A stretch of 64,000 bases of DNA from Candidatus Gastranaerophilales bacterium (GTDB lineage: Bacteria > Cyanobacteriota > Vampirovibrionia > Gastranaerophilales > Gastranaerophilaceae), in the NCBI GenBank assembly GCA_944324365.1, contig CALUWA010000003.1, positions 149,034 to 213,033 of the forward strand. Reading direction: 5' to 3'. Shown here piece after piece: positions 18,837-26,295 of this stretch (position 1 is its first letter; every line of letters begins with the position of its first letter). The notes under the pieces are model-generated. The model made no database searches. It was not told the DNA's origin and worked only from the letters and a program-made list of their open reading frames with translations. Made by a program: the position numbers and the translations under genes.

Positions 18837-18867
18837 ATTGTACACCTTAAAGCTGACTCTAAGTCAA
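18837..18867 (-). promoter_or_regulatory. MerR-type promoter for the flavodoxin-Tat-lar genes
   Basis: On the minus strand TTGACT (18862-18867) and TACAAT (18837-18842) are separated by 19 bp, two more than the optimum. A dyad, CTTAGAGT with GCTTTAAG, fills the spacer (18846-18863). Overlong spacers containing a dyad are the hallmark of promoters untwisted by MerR-family activators, and this sequence resembles AdhR-type sites. It lies between the CMD and flavodoxin genes, about 22 bases of leader before the flavodoxin ATG. Confidence 0.7.
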
Positions 18868-18875
18868 TACCCGGA

Positions 18876-19721
18876 TTAATCTTCGTTTAAAACTTCTTTT
18901 AATGTTCTTAACGCCGCTAAGGTATTCGGGAAACCGACATAAGGCAGGCATTGAATTATCGCGGCAGTAATGTTTTCTTTTGAGTTGCCTATTTTTAAAT
19001 TTCCTTCAATATGACTTTTCAAGGTAGAGGTGTTGCCTGTTGTTACGAGGAGCCCGATAATCAAGAGTTCGCGGGTTTTCATATCAAGCCCGGCACGGGT
19101 ATAAAAGTCCCCAAAGCCGACTTCTGTTAAAAACCTTGCTACATCTTCACCCATATTACCCGGCAGACCTTCCATAGCAACTTTTATTTCATCCCCATAA
19201 ATCGGTTCCTGAATAGCAAGTCCTGCTGCATATCTGTTCTGCTCCTGAACCTTTGCTGTGCTTTGCAGAGGGGTTTGTATTCCGCGTTCTTTAAATACCT
19301 CATTAAGTATACCAAGGGCGTTTAATGTTTTCGGAAATCCTATAAAAGGAGCGCACTGGTAAATAGCTTCACGCAGTTCAACAGGTGTTACTCCGACATT
19401 CAAAGCAGCGCCGATATGCGATTTTAACTGCGGCAGTGTCTGCTGGGTGGTTAATGATACAACAGTGAGCATTTCTCTTGTTTTAATATCGAGTTCGCCG
19501 ATTGTAAAAATCTCACCGAAGATATATTTTTGCAAAATAGCCATCATCTCCGGATCATCCCCTTCAAGACTCAGGGCTTCTCCGTTAAAAAGAGCTTTAT
19601 AATTTTTCTTGCAAATTTCTGTTCTGTTTGGAGTGTTGTTATTTAATACAGTTTCGGCAGAAAAAGCAAAACTCTGTGATATTGCAACAAGCAAAAAAGA
19701 TGCTAATAATCTTTTTGTCAT
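18876..19721 (-). CDS. Exported two-domain carboxymuconolactone-decarboxylase-like protein
   Basis: A signal peptide (MTKRLLASFLLVAISQSFAFSA) precedes two copies of the CMD/AhpD-like helical domain. The repeats are visible as DIKTREMLTVV with LPQLKSHIGAALNVG, and DMKTRELLIIG with LKSHIEGNLKIG, each ending in a CAPFIGFPKTLNAL or CLPYVGFPNTLAAL type segment. The CxxC of true AhpD is absent, so peroxidase-linked disulfide chemistry is unlikely. Genes of this type often accompany flavodoxin, cupin and aldo/keto reductase genes in anaerobes; the reaction is unknown. It follows the cupin gene after 14 bases. Confidence 0.85.
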   Translation of the reverse strand: MTKRLLASFLLVAISQSFAFSAETVLNNNTPNRTEICKKNYKALFNGEALSLEGDDPEMMAILQKYIFGEIFTIGELDIKTREMLTVVSLTTQQTLPQLKSHIGAALNVGVTPVELREAIYQCAPFIGFPKTLNALGILNEVFKERGIQTPLQSTAKVQEQNRYAAGLAIQEPIYGDEIKVAMEGLPGNMGEDVARFLTEVGFGDFYTRAGLDMKTRELLIIGLLVTTGNTSTLKSHIEGNLKIGNSKENITAAIIQCLPYVGFPNTLAALRTLKEVLNED

Positions 19722-19735
19722 TATAAAATGCCTCC

Positions 19736-20203
19736 TTATTTGTATTCTTTGTCCCCAACAGGTTCAAGCCAGGTTGTTTTGTTATATGGAAGGTTTGGTT
19801 CAATTGAGATATGTGCAAATTCATGATTTGGGGCTGCACCGTGCCAGTGTTCTGCGTGAGGCGGAATTTTTACAACATCACCGGCTTTTAATTTTTGGAT
19901 AGCTTTTCCGCGTTCCTGATATCTGCCTTCTCCGGCAGTTACAAGCAGGATTTGCCCGCCTGAATGTCTGTGCCAGTTTGTTCTTGCACCTTTTTCAAAA
20001 GTAACGTTTGCTATTGATGAATTCCAAATTCCATCTCTTGTACACAACATATTAAGATGTGTTGTTCCGGTAAAATATTGGCTGTATGGGTTAACTTCAC
20101 CTTTGGCAAACGGCTGCTCAAGCTCTTTTTTCTTTGCAAATGCGCTGCTGCCTGCAGCAACAATCATAGTAACAAGTAAAATAGTTAATAATACTTTTTT
20201 CAT
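19736..20203 (-). CDS. Exported cupin-domain protein
   Basis: A signal peptide (about residues 1-23, ending in SSAFA) precedes a small cupin barrel. The metal-binding motifs are visible as NWHRHSGGQ with E in the following strand, and PPHAEHWHGA. The protein resembles the small cupins encoded beside carboxymuconolactone-decarboxylase-like genes, some of which act on hydroxynitriles or quinone-like substrates; the actual substrate is unknown. It is the second gene of the operon starting with DUF3737 and has its own ribosome site (AGAGAGGAA) before ATG. Confidence 0.85.
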   Translation of the reverse strand: MKKVLLTILLVTMIVAAGSSAFAKKKELEQPFAKGEVNPYSQYFTGTTHLNMLCTRDGIWNSSIANVTFEKGARTNWHRHSGGQILLVTAGEGRYQERGKAIQKLKAGDVVKIPPHAEHWHGAAPNHEFAHISIEPNLPYNKTTWLEPVGDKEYK

Positions 20204-20222
20204 AAATTATTCCTCTCTCTTT

Positions 20223-21083
20223 TTAAGCCGCGTATTCTTCTTTGTTTAATTCAACCTTACCGAAACAAGGCATTACTGCATCCTGCATTATAATTTCGCC
20301 TACGGAATCAGCTTTTATAATACCTGATTTCGGATTTTTAACAGAATCAATATGCCCCTTTATATCTGCTTCCACATCGGAATATTCAAATGCCAAATCT
20401 GTATCTTCCATTGTACAATTTATTAATTTTAAATTTTTGCAATAGCATAACGGCTGTGTGCCGATGATTTTACAATTAATAAATGTAAGATTTTCAGAAA
20501 ACCAGCCCAAATATTCTCCCTTTACGGTTGAATTTTCCACAACAACATTTTTACTATGCCAGAATGCATCTTTTGTGTCAAGATTTGAATTATTTATATG
20601 CAAATTTTTCATATATTGAAACGAGTATTTCCCTGTCATAGTAAGATTATTTATTTCTACATTTTTTGATTCAAAAAGAAAATACATTGCATCAATAACG
20701 GAATTTTTAATATTCAAATCTTTGCAGCGCCAGCCAAATTCCGGGGAGTTGATTTTACAATCTGCTATCTCAATATCTTTACATTCCCTAAGGCATTTTA
20801 TGCCGTTTATTTCACATTTTTCGATAAGCCCTTTCTTAGAATACCAAAGTGGTGCACGTGTTTTTTCATCCATTTGCGAATTTATCAGATTAAACTTATT
20901 TGCGTGCCAAAGGGGGTATCTTAATGAAAACGAACAGTCCCCGACAGTTATATTTCTGCACTCCTTCAGCACGGATTCGCCGTCTGCCGGGCCTTCAAAA
21001 CGGCAGGCTAAAACTTCTGTATTACACAGATTATATAAAGAACGTTCTTCGTCAAAAGTTTGATTAATTATTTGCTTTTTCAT
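20223..21083 (-). CDS. DUF3737 beta-helix protein
   Basis: The 286-residue protein consists of short repeats with alternating buried hydrophobic residues (LINSQ, IEKCEI, IADCKI, IKNSVI, INNSNL, VENSTV, FINCKI, LINCTM), which predicts a right-handed beta-helix. The ending with DAVMPCFGK and the opening MKKQIINQTFDEERSLY match the DUF3737 family, whose function is unknown. There is no signal peptide. It heads the minus-strand redox operon and has AGGTTGAGAT before the ATG. A candidate LysR site lies 109 bases upstream. Confidence 0.85.
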   Translation of the reverse strand: MKKQIINQTFDEERSLYNLCNTEVLACRFEGPADGESVLKECRNITVGDCSFSLRYPLWHANKFNLINSQMDEKTRAPLWYSKKGLIEKCEINGIKCLRECKDIEIADCKINSPEFGWRCKDLNIKNSVIDAMYFLFESKNVEINNLTMTGKYSFQYMKNLHINNSNLDTKDAFWHSKNVVVENSTVKGEYLGWFSENLTFINCKIIGTQPLCYCKNLKLINCTMEDTDLAFEYSDVEADIKGHIDSVKNPKSGIIKADSVGEIIMQDAVMPCFGKVELNKEEYAA

Positions 21084-21191
21084 ATCTCAACCTCCGTTAC
21101 TGCTTTTGTTTGCACAGTAAGTTAAAATTTATCGGATAATGCAATTATTGTTTCTAATATCTCATCCAATTTTATTATTTACTATATTTCA

Positions 21192-21213
21192 AAAAATAGC
21201 AAATACTTATATT
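21192..21213. promoter_or_regulatory. Candidate LysR operator upstream of the DUF3737 operon
   Basis: A 22-bp sequence here is identical to 28523-28544 next to the lysR gene. Its core ATAGCAAATACTTAT contains a T-N11-A LysR box with ATA/TAT arms. It lies 109 bp upstream of the DUF3737 start codon, a suitable distance for activating a promoter in the gene-free stretch. Confidence 0.65.
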
Positions 21214-21831
21214 GAATGGAGTTCTATGCTTATAAGGTATGATATTTGGTGAAATTTAGCGAAGCAATCCAGAAAATTATCTATGGGTTTTAATAATTCG
21301 TGTAATCGGTGCCTTTTTAATGCAAAAGTACCATTTATGTTCATTTCTTTCTCTTTATTTGCGAAGCAAAGCGGATTGTGAGCGTAGAGTGAAGAGCGTT
21401 GCCGTAGGGCAATGCTCTGGAACTCGTAATACGCGAACAACCAAGCAGAGAAAAAAGTGAACCTTTCACGACCAAATGAAAGAGTGAAGCCATTTTGCAC
21501 GTTTCGAGCAGAGCTCTCAACTGCAAAAGAAGGCAATAAAGAGAAAACACGCAAACGTTCCCTGCATTTCGCTGACGCTCAATGCCTAAATATTATTTGA
21601 GCTTTCAGCTCAAATTCTTTCATGGCTCACTATCGCACTTCGTGCACGTTCGCCTGACTCACCTTACGGTGAGTAATATTGTGTCATCCTTACAAAGCGA
21701 ACCGCCGCAACGAAGTGAGGACGAGTGAGCCTGTATGCAGAACTGAGCGTAGCGAAGGATCTCTATTTAAGGAGATTCTTCGGGCTTCGCCCTCTGAATG
21801 ATGTGAAATGCACTGCGTTGTCCTTAGCAGG
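21214..21831. repeat. Gene-free palindrome-rich repeat region
   Basis: No supported gene lies here. The stretch contains many small perfect hairpins: GAGCGTTGCC/GGCAATGCTC (21394-21417, one mismatch), TTGAGCT-TTC-AGCTCAA (21597-21613), GCAC-TTC-GTGC (21635-21645) and CTCACC-TTAC-GGTGAG (21658-21673). A longer imperfect hairpin spans 21738-21803. Reading frames in the region are made of these repeats and have no ribosome sites. The part 21682-21803 is homologous, in reverse orientation, to 29575-29690. Confidence 0.7.
21682..21803 (-). repeat. Dispersed palindromic element, copy 1
   Basis: It comprises a block containing CCTTACAAAGCGAACC and a hairpin whose arms meet at GGATCTC and GAGATTCTTC. 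In reverse complement the order and sequence match the element at 29575-29690. No open frame is carried, so it is a non-autonomous repeat. Confidence 0.7.
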
Positions 21832-21951
21832 GAGGATAAAATAGCTCCTCACGCTTGGGCAAAAACCGGAGGCGCATCTTTAAAAAGTATACTTACCGGT
21901 AACGGTATGACATACACGGATTATAAAGTGGGTGAAGAGTTTCAATTTTAG
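21832..21951 (+). pseudogene. C-terminal remnant of a protein gene
   Basis: A reading frame of about 40 codons, ending at the TAG at 21949-21951, encodes EDKIAPHAWAKTGGASLK, then a T-G-N-G-M-T-Y-T-D-Y segment and G-E-E-F-Q-F. Composition and codon use look protein-like, but upstream the frame runs into repeat DNA and a stop at about 21798. No usable start site is evident. I read it as the tail of a gene destroyed by the neighbouring repeats. The parent family is not recognised. Confidence 0.5.
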
Positions 21952-22064
21952 TATATTGGCAAATAAGAATTAATACGGAATTTTGTTCGGTAGGTTATTT
22001 TATATTTTGTAATATTGTATATACTAAAATTTGTAGTATATTTTATTTGTATTACTATAAAGAT

Positions 22065-22325
22065 ATGAGAGTTCAAAATATACAGTTTTTAGGTTATCCT
22101 AAAAATCCCCGTAAAAATACAAAAAAGATTAAAACAGAAACCCCGTTTACCCAGAGCATAAAAACAGCCGGCGCGTGGTTTGGTTTTGGTGTCGGGCTGG
22201 ATTTTGTCGGCAGAAAATGCGCAGTATTTAAATCCCCGACCAAAAATTCTTTATTTATAAACAGTGTTTTGGCATTTTTGGCTGGTTCTTATACACTTTT
22301 TAAAACCTCGCATAAAAAATCATAA
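22065..22325 (+). CDS. Small protein with N-terminal NIQFLG motif
   Basis: This 86-residue protein is of unknown function. It begins MRVQNIQFLGYPKNP, close to the Ser/Gln-Phe-x-Gly N-terminal pattern of several other proteins in the window, then has a basic stretch and two weakly hydrophobic glycine-containing segments (about residues 34-50 and 63-78) that could span or associate with a membrane. The ATG at 22065 is preferred to the TTG at 22047 because it gives this N-terminus; neither has a clear ribosome site. Confidence 0.6.
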   Translation: MRVQNIQFLGYPKNPRKNTKKIKTETPFTQSIKTAGAWFGFGVGLDFVGRKCAVFKSPTKNSLFINSVLAFLAGSYTLFKTSHKKS

Positions 22326-22341
22326 AATCTTAACTGAAATA

Positions 22342-22806
22342 TCATAATATAATCGTAAATACTGTTTCTTTGCCCGGGATACTTTCAACGTTAATTGTTC
22401 CGTTATGCAGTTCAGCTATGTTTTTTACAATGGCAAGCCCCAGCCCGGTTCCGCCGCTTTTTCTGCTGAAAGGTTTAGCAATATAATCTATAGCTCCGTT
22501 TTCAAACCCCTGCAGAATATCTTCTTCCATTTTTCTTGCAGTAAGCATAATTACCTGAATGGATTTCAGGGCGGGATCTTCTTTAATCATTTTACATAAA
22601 CTGAATCCGTCCAGTTCCGGAAGCATAACATCTAATAGAACAAGATCTGGTTTTTCGTTTTTTATCATTTCCAGAGCCTGTAATCCGTCGTATGCTTTTC
22701 TTATTTTGTAATAGCCGCCGGAAATTAGCACAAGTTCAATTAATCTGTTTATGTGTTGTTCATCTTCCACTATTAAAATTTTTGCTTTTGTTAGATCTTC
22801 TGACAT
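22342..22806 (-). CDS. Response-regulator receiver fused to histidine-kinase tail
   Basis: Residues 1-114 form a complete receiver domain: acidic pair E14-D15, phospho-acceptor D59 in LLDVMLPELDG, T89 and K111 in AKPFS. Directly after KPFS comes RKSGGTGLGLAIVKNIAELH (residues 115-134), which is the G2 box and last helix of a histidine-kinase ATPase domain, then its terminal strands. The output domain of the regulator and the rest of the kinase are missing. A single in-frame deletion joining the two genes of a former two-component system explains this. It may still act as a phosphorylatable stub, but a decayed gene is as likely. A ribosome site (AAAGGAG) lies 22 bases from the ATG, separated by three copies of a TTGTTA hexamer. 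Confidence 0.8.
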   Translation of the reverse strand: MSEDLTKAKILIVEDEQHINRLIELVLISGGYYKIRKAYDGLQALEMIKNEKPDLVLLDVMLPELDGFSLCKMIKEDPALKSIQVIMLTARKMEEDILQGFENGAIDYIAKPFSRKSGGTGLGLAIVKNIAELHNGTINVESIPGKETVFTIIL

Positions 22807-22832
22807 TGTTATTGTTATTGTTATTTACTCCT

Positions 22833-23618
22833 TTAATCTTCTGTTGTTCCGCTGTTATCAATCAACAATGTATAAACAAATCCGTCATCAATTTCTATTA
22901 GTTTGTAATAAGTATTATTTGAGAAATTTTTTGTAACTACATTGTAGATATTATCACAAAATTCCTCCCTGTTTTTATGGTAATGTCCGGAAATTATGGA
23001 TATTACATTGTTGTGACGTTTTAAAATATTTAGATAATCGTTTTTCTTATATAAGTTATGATTTTTAGTTTCTGTATCCAAAATTGGGAAATGCTGAAAA
23101 ATAACGACTTTATTATTTTTGTATTTTGTAAGCGTTTTATCCAGCCAGTCAAGTTCCTTTTGTCTGTAGTAGCCGTTCGGGCCCGGAATAACTTCTTTTA
23201 CTCCGTTCATGGTTATAAATACTATATCCCCTTTTTTGAAAACATAATTCGGTTTTGAACTGTGATATATACCGAGTTTTTTCCTAACGATTGACATATA
23301 GTTTTCGCTTGTCAAATCTTCTTTTCGGTATAAATCATGATTTCCGGGTAAGACGTAGGGTTTAAAATTCAGCTTTTTAATAGTGTTTAAAAATAAAACA
23401 AGATCTTTTTCATTTGCCTTGTCGATGTTGTCGCCCGTAAAAACAACAAAATCCAAATCAGTATATTTGCTGTTTATATCGTTGACAAAATCTTCCAGGG
23501 ATTTTGCGTTATCCTGCGACAGGTGTACATCGGTAACCTGAATAAATTTGACGCTTTTTGCATATTCCGGGGTCCACAATCCTAACAAAATAAAAAATAA
23601 AATTATAAGATGTTTCAT
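22833..23618 (-). CDS. Exported calcineurin-like metallophosphoesterase
   Basis: A signal peptide (MKHLIILFFILLGLWTPEYA) precedes a metallophosphoesterase fold. The dimetal motifs appear in order: TDVHLS, GDNIDKA, GNHDLY, FQHFP and GHYHKN. Length (261 aa) suits a stand-alone enzyme. It should hydrolyse a phosphoester in the periplasm; the substrate cannot be told. It is the upstream neighbour of the receiver-kinase remnant on the same strand (26-base gap) and divergent from the uvrA-like gene. Confidence 0.88.
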   Translation of the reverse strand: MKHLIILFFILLGLWTPEYAKSVKFIQVTDVHLSQDNAKSLEDFVNDINSKYTDLDFVVFTGDNIDKANEKDLVLFLNTIKKLNFKPYVLPGNHDLYRKEDLTSENYMSIVRKKLGIYHSSKPNYVFKKGDIVFITMNGVKEVIPGPNGYYRQKELDWLDKTLTKYKNNKVVIFQHFPILDTETKNHNLYKKNDYLNILKRHNNVISIISGHYHKNREEFCDNIYNVVTKNFSNNTYYKLIEIDDGFVYTLLIDNSGTTED

Positions 23619-23730
23619 ACTTTATATGATTAAAAATAATTATTAGTTTCGTGTTAGAGGCAAAATATCGGAATAAAAAATTAGTGTTATAATATGTTTA
23701 GCTCAAATTTGAAAACGGATAAGAATTTAT

Positions 23731-26244
23731 ATGCCAAAAAAACAAGATAAAAATCCAAATAAAATACTCGTGCGCGGTGCGAAAGTCCATAACTTAAAAA
23801 ATATTGATGTTGATATCCCGCTTAATAAGATAGTCGGGATAGCGGGTGTGTCGGGTTCGGGCAAATCTTCTCTGGCACTTGGGGTTTTGTATGCGGAAGG
23901 GTCAAGAAGATATCTTGAAGCATTGTCAACTTACACAAGGCGCAGGATGACTCAAGCTGCAAAAGCCAGGGTAGATGAGATTTTATATGTTCCCGCCGCA
24001 TTGGCGCTTCACCAAAGACCGGGAGTTCCGGGAATCCGCAGTACTTTTGGTACCGGAACAGAACTGCTAAACAGCTTAAGGCTTATGTACTCAAGGCTTG
24101 CACATCATCGCTGCCCGAACGGACACTATTTGGAACCGACACTTCTTGTGGCTGCTGAAAAAGAACTTGTTTGTCCGGAATGCGGGGCGCATTTCTATGC
24201 TCCGGGCGCGGAAGAACTTGCTTTTAACAGCCAGGGCGCCTGCGAGAGGTGCGGAGGAATTGGCACAGTGAGAACTGTAGACGAATCAACGCTTGTTCCT
24301 GATGAATCTTTAACAATAGATGAAGGGGCTGTCCTTCCATGGAATTCTCTTATGTGGTCGCTTATGACGGATGTATGCCGTGCAATGGGTGTAAGAACAG
24401 ATGTACCTTTCAGTGAACTTACTAAAGAGGAACGAGAAATAGTATTTCACGGTCCGGCTGTAAAAAAACATATTTTCTATAAAGCTAAAAATTCCAATCA
24501 GGCAGGTGAAATTGATTTTACTTATTTTAATGCTGTTTACACTGTAGAAAATGCGCTAAAAAAAGTAAAAGATGAATCGGGCATGAAACGTGTTGAAAAG
24601 TTTTTGAAAGAGGATATCTGTCCGGAGTGTAAAGGTACACGTCTGTCAGAAGCGGCACGTGCTCCGAAGCTTAGAGGAATTTCGCTTGATGAAGCTTGTC
24701 AAATGACATTATCTGAACTTATAAGATGGGTTGAAGGTGTTCCGGCTTCCCTGCCTGAAGAAATGCGCCCGATGGCGGAATCTATTTGCGAATCTTTTCA
24801 GGTAACGGCAAAAAGGCTGATGGATTTAGGGCTGGGGTATCTGTCGCTTGACCGCGCAGCATCAACTCTTTCAACAGGAGAAAGGCAAAGAATGCAATTG
24901 GCGCGTTCTGTCAGAAACCGTACAACAGGTGTTTTATATGTACTGGATGAACCGTCTATAGGACTGCATCCGGCAAATATTAAAGGGCTGAATGATGTAA
25001 TGCATGATTTGATATCTGACGGGAATTCAGTTATCCTGGTTGACCACGATACTCAAATACTATCAGAATCCGACTGGATTATTGAACTTGGCCCGGACTC
25101 AGGAGCAGACGGCGGGGAAGTTATTAATCAGGGCACGATACCCGAAATTATTAAAAGCCGCACCTCAAAAATAGGCCCTTTCTTGTCAGGGAAAAATCAT
25201 AAGTCCATACGCCCGCATATAGAACCGTCTGAAATATTCAGTAATGGCGAAATTTCTCTTGCAACTTCCAAAATTCATACGGTAAAACCGCTTAATGTAA
25301 AAATTCCTAAAGGCAGACTTACTGTTATTACCGGAGTTTCCGGCTCAGGCAAGACAACACTGATATTGGAAAGCTTAATTCCGGCACTTGAAAATCAGAT
25401 TGCCGGTAAAAGCCTGCCGGAGCATATTAAAAGTATAGAAGCAGAAGGTATCAATCAGGTAAAACTGATAGATGCTACTCCTATCGGGATAAATATCCGT
25501 TCAACCGTTGCAACTTATGCAAATGTTCATGATGAACTCAGAAAAGTTTTTGCAAAAACATCTGACGCCAAGGAAATGGGTTATAAAGCCGGAGATTTTT
25601 CTTATAATACCGGAAAACTACGCTGTCCTGCCTGCGACGGAACAGGAAGTATAAGTCTTGATGTCCAGTTTTTGCCTGATGTGGAAGTTCCGTGCCCAGA
25701 TTGCAGAGGTTCACGCTATTCAAAACAGGCCGAAGATGTCAAATACATAACTAAAGAAAAGAAAGCATATTCTCTGCCGGAGCTTATGGCAATGGATATA
25801 AATCATGCAATTGATGCCTGTAAAGATTTGCATTTGGTAAGACAGCGGCTTCAGGTATTAAAAGATTTGGGGCTCGGCTATCTTACGCTTGGCGAAGCTA
25901 CACCTAACCTCTCCGGCGGAGAGGCACAGCGGCTTAAACTGGCTTCAGAGATGAGCAGGAAACAGGAAGATACTGTGTTTGTATTTGATGAACCGACAAT
26001 AGGGCTTCATCCGCTGGATGTACAGTCGCTTCTGGGTGTTTTTCAAAAATTAATTGAAAATAACGCAACTGTTATTGTTATTGAGCACGATTTGGATGTA
26101 ATAAGCAACTCGGATTATGTTATAGATATGGGGCCGGGCGGCGGAAAAGACGGCGGTGAAATTGTTGCTGCAGGTACTCCTTATGAAATTTCGCTTAATA
26201 AAAAAAGTATTACCGGCAAATATATTAAAAAATATTTTAGTTAA
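23731..26244 (+). CDS. UvrA-like ABC ATPase (short paralogue)
   Basis: This is a two-ATPase protein of the UvrA family. Walker A motifs are GVSGSGKSS (residues 39-47) and GVSGSGKTT (in the second half); signatures are LSTGERQRMQLA and LSGGEAQRLKLA. Zinc-finger cysteines appear as CPECG, CERCGGIG, CPECKGTR, CPACDGTG and CPDCRGSR. At 837 residues it is about 100 shorter than UvrA of nucleotide excision repair, and the first signature departs from LSGGE, both features of the UvrA2/DrrC-like paralogues linked to DNA damage or drug tolerance. A genuine UvrA probably exists elsewhere. The gene is monocistronic, flanked by a promoter-like TATAAT at 23688 and a terminator. Confidence 0.88.
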   Translation: MPKKQDKNPNKILVRGAKVHNLKNIDVDIPLNKIVGIAGVSGSGKSSLALGVLYAEGSRRYLEALSTYTRRRMTQAAKARVDEILYVPAALALHQRPGVPGIRSTFGTGTELLNSLRLMYSRLAHHRCPNGHYLEPTLLVAAEKELVCPECGAHFYAPGAEELAFNSQGACERCGGIGTVRTVDESTLVPDESLTIDEGAVLPWNSLMWSLMTDVCRAMGVRTDVPFSELTKEEREIVFHGPAVKKHIFYKAKNSNQAGEIDFTYFNAVYTVENALKKVKDESGMKRVEKFLKEDICPECKGTRLSEAARAPKLRGISLDEACQMTLSELIRWVEGVPASLPEEMRPMAESICESFQVTAKRLMDLGLGYLSLDRAASTLSTGERQRMQLARSVRNRTTGVLYVLDEPSIGLHPANIKGLNDVMHDLISDGNSVILVDHDTQILSESDWIIELGPDSGADGGEVINQGTIPEIIKSRTSKIGPFLSGKNHKSIRPHIEPSEIFSNGEISLATSKIHTVKPLNVKIPKGRLTVITGVSGSGKTTLILESLIPALENQIAGKSLPEHIKSIEAEGINQVKLIDATPIGINIRSTVATYANVHDELRKVFAKTSDAKEMGYKAGDFSYNTGKLRCPACDGTGSISLDVQFLPDVEVPCPDCRGSRYSKQAEDVKYITKEKKAYSLPELMAMDINHAIDACKDLHLVRQRLQVLKDLGLGYLTLGEATPNLSGGEAQRLKLASEMSRKQEDTVFVFDEPTIGLHPLDVQSLLGVFQKLIENNATVIVIEHDLDVISNSDYVIDMGPGGGKDGGEIVAAGTPYEISLNKKSITGKYIKKYFS

Positions 26245-26251
26245 CTAAAAA

Positions 26252-26275
26252 GGCAGGAATAATTTTATTCCTGCC
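26252..26275 (-). terminator. Bidirectional terminator between uvrA-like and hydrolase genes
   Basis: A perfect 9-bp stem (GGCAGGAAT with ATTCCTGCC) and 6-base loop. The T-run is better on the minus strand, so it mainly serves the hydrolase operon, but it can also stop the uvrA-like transcript. Confidence 0.8.
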
Positions 26276-26295
26276 CAGATTTATTCGGGGTTATT

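Noticed and set aside
21207..21554. Two overlapping minus-strand frames of 115 and 69 codons
   Set aside because: They are made of palindromic repeat DNA, have no ribosome site, and frames of this kind recur wherever such repeats occur.
23731..26244. Main UvrA of nucleotide excision repair
   Set aside because: The protein is about 100 residues short and has a changed first signature motif; a UvrA2-like paralogue fits better.
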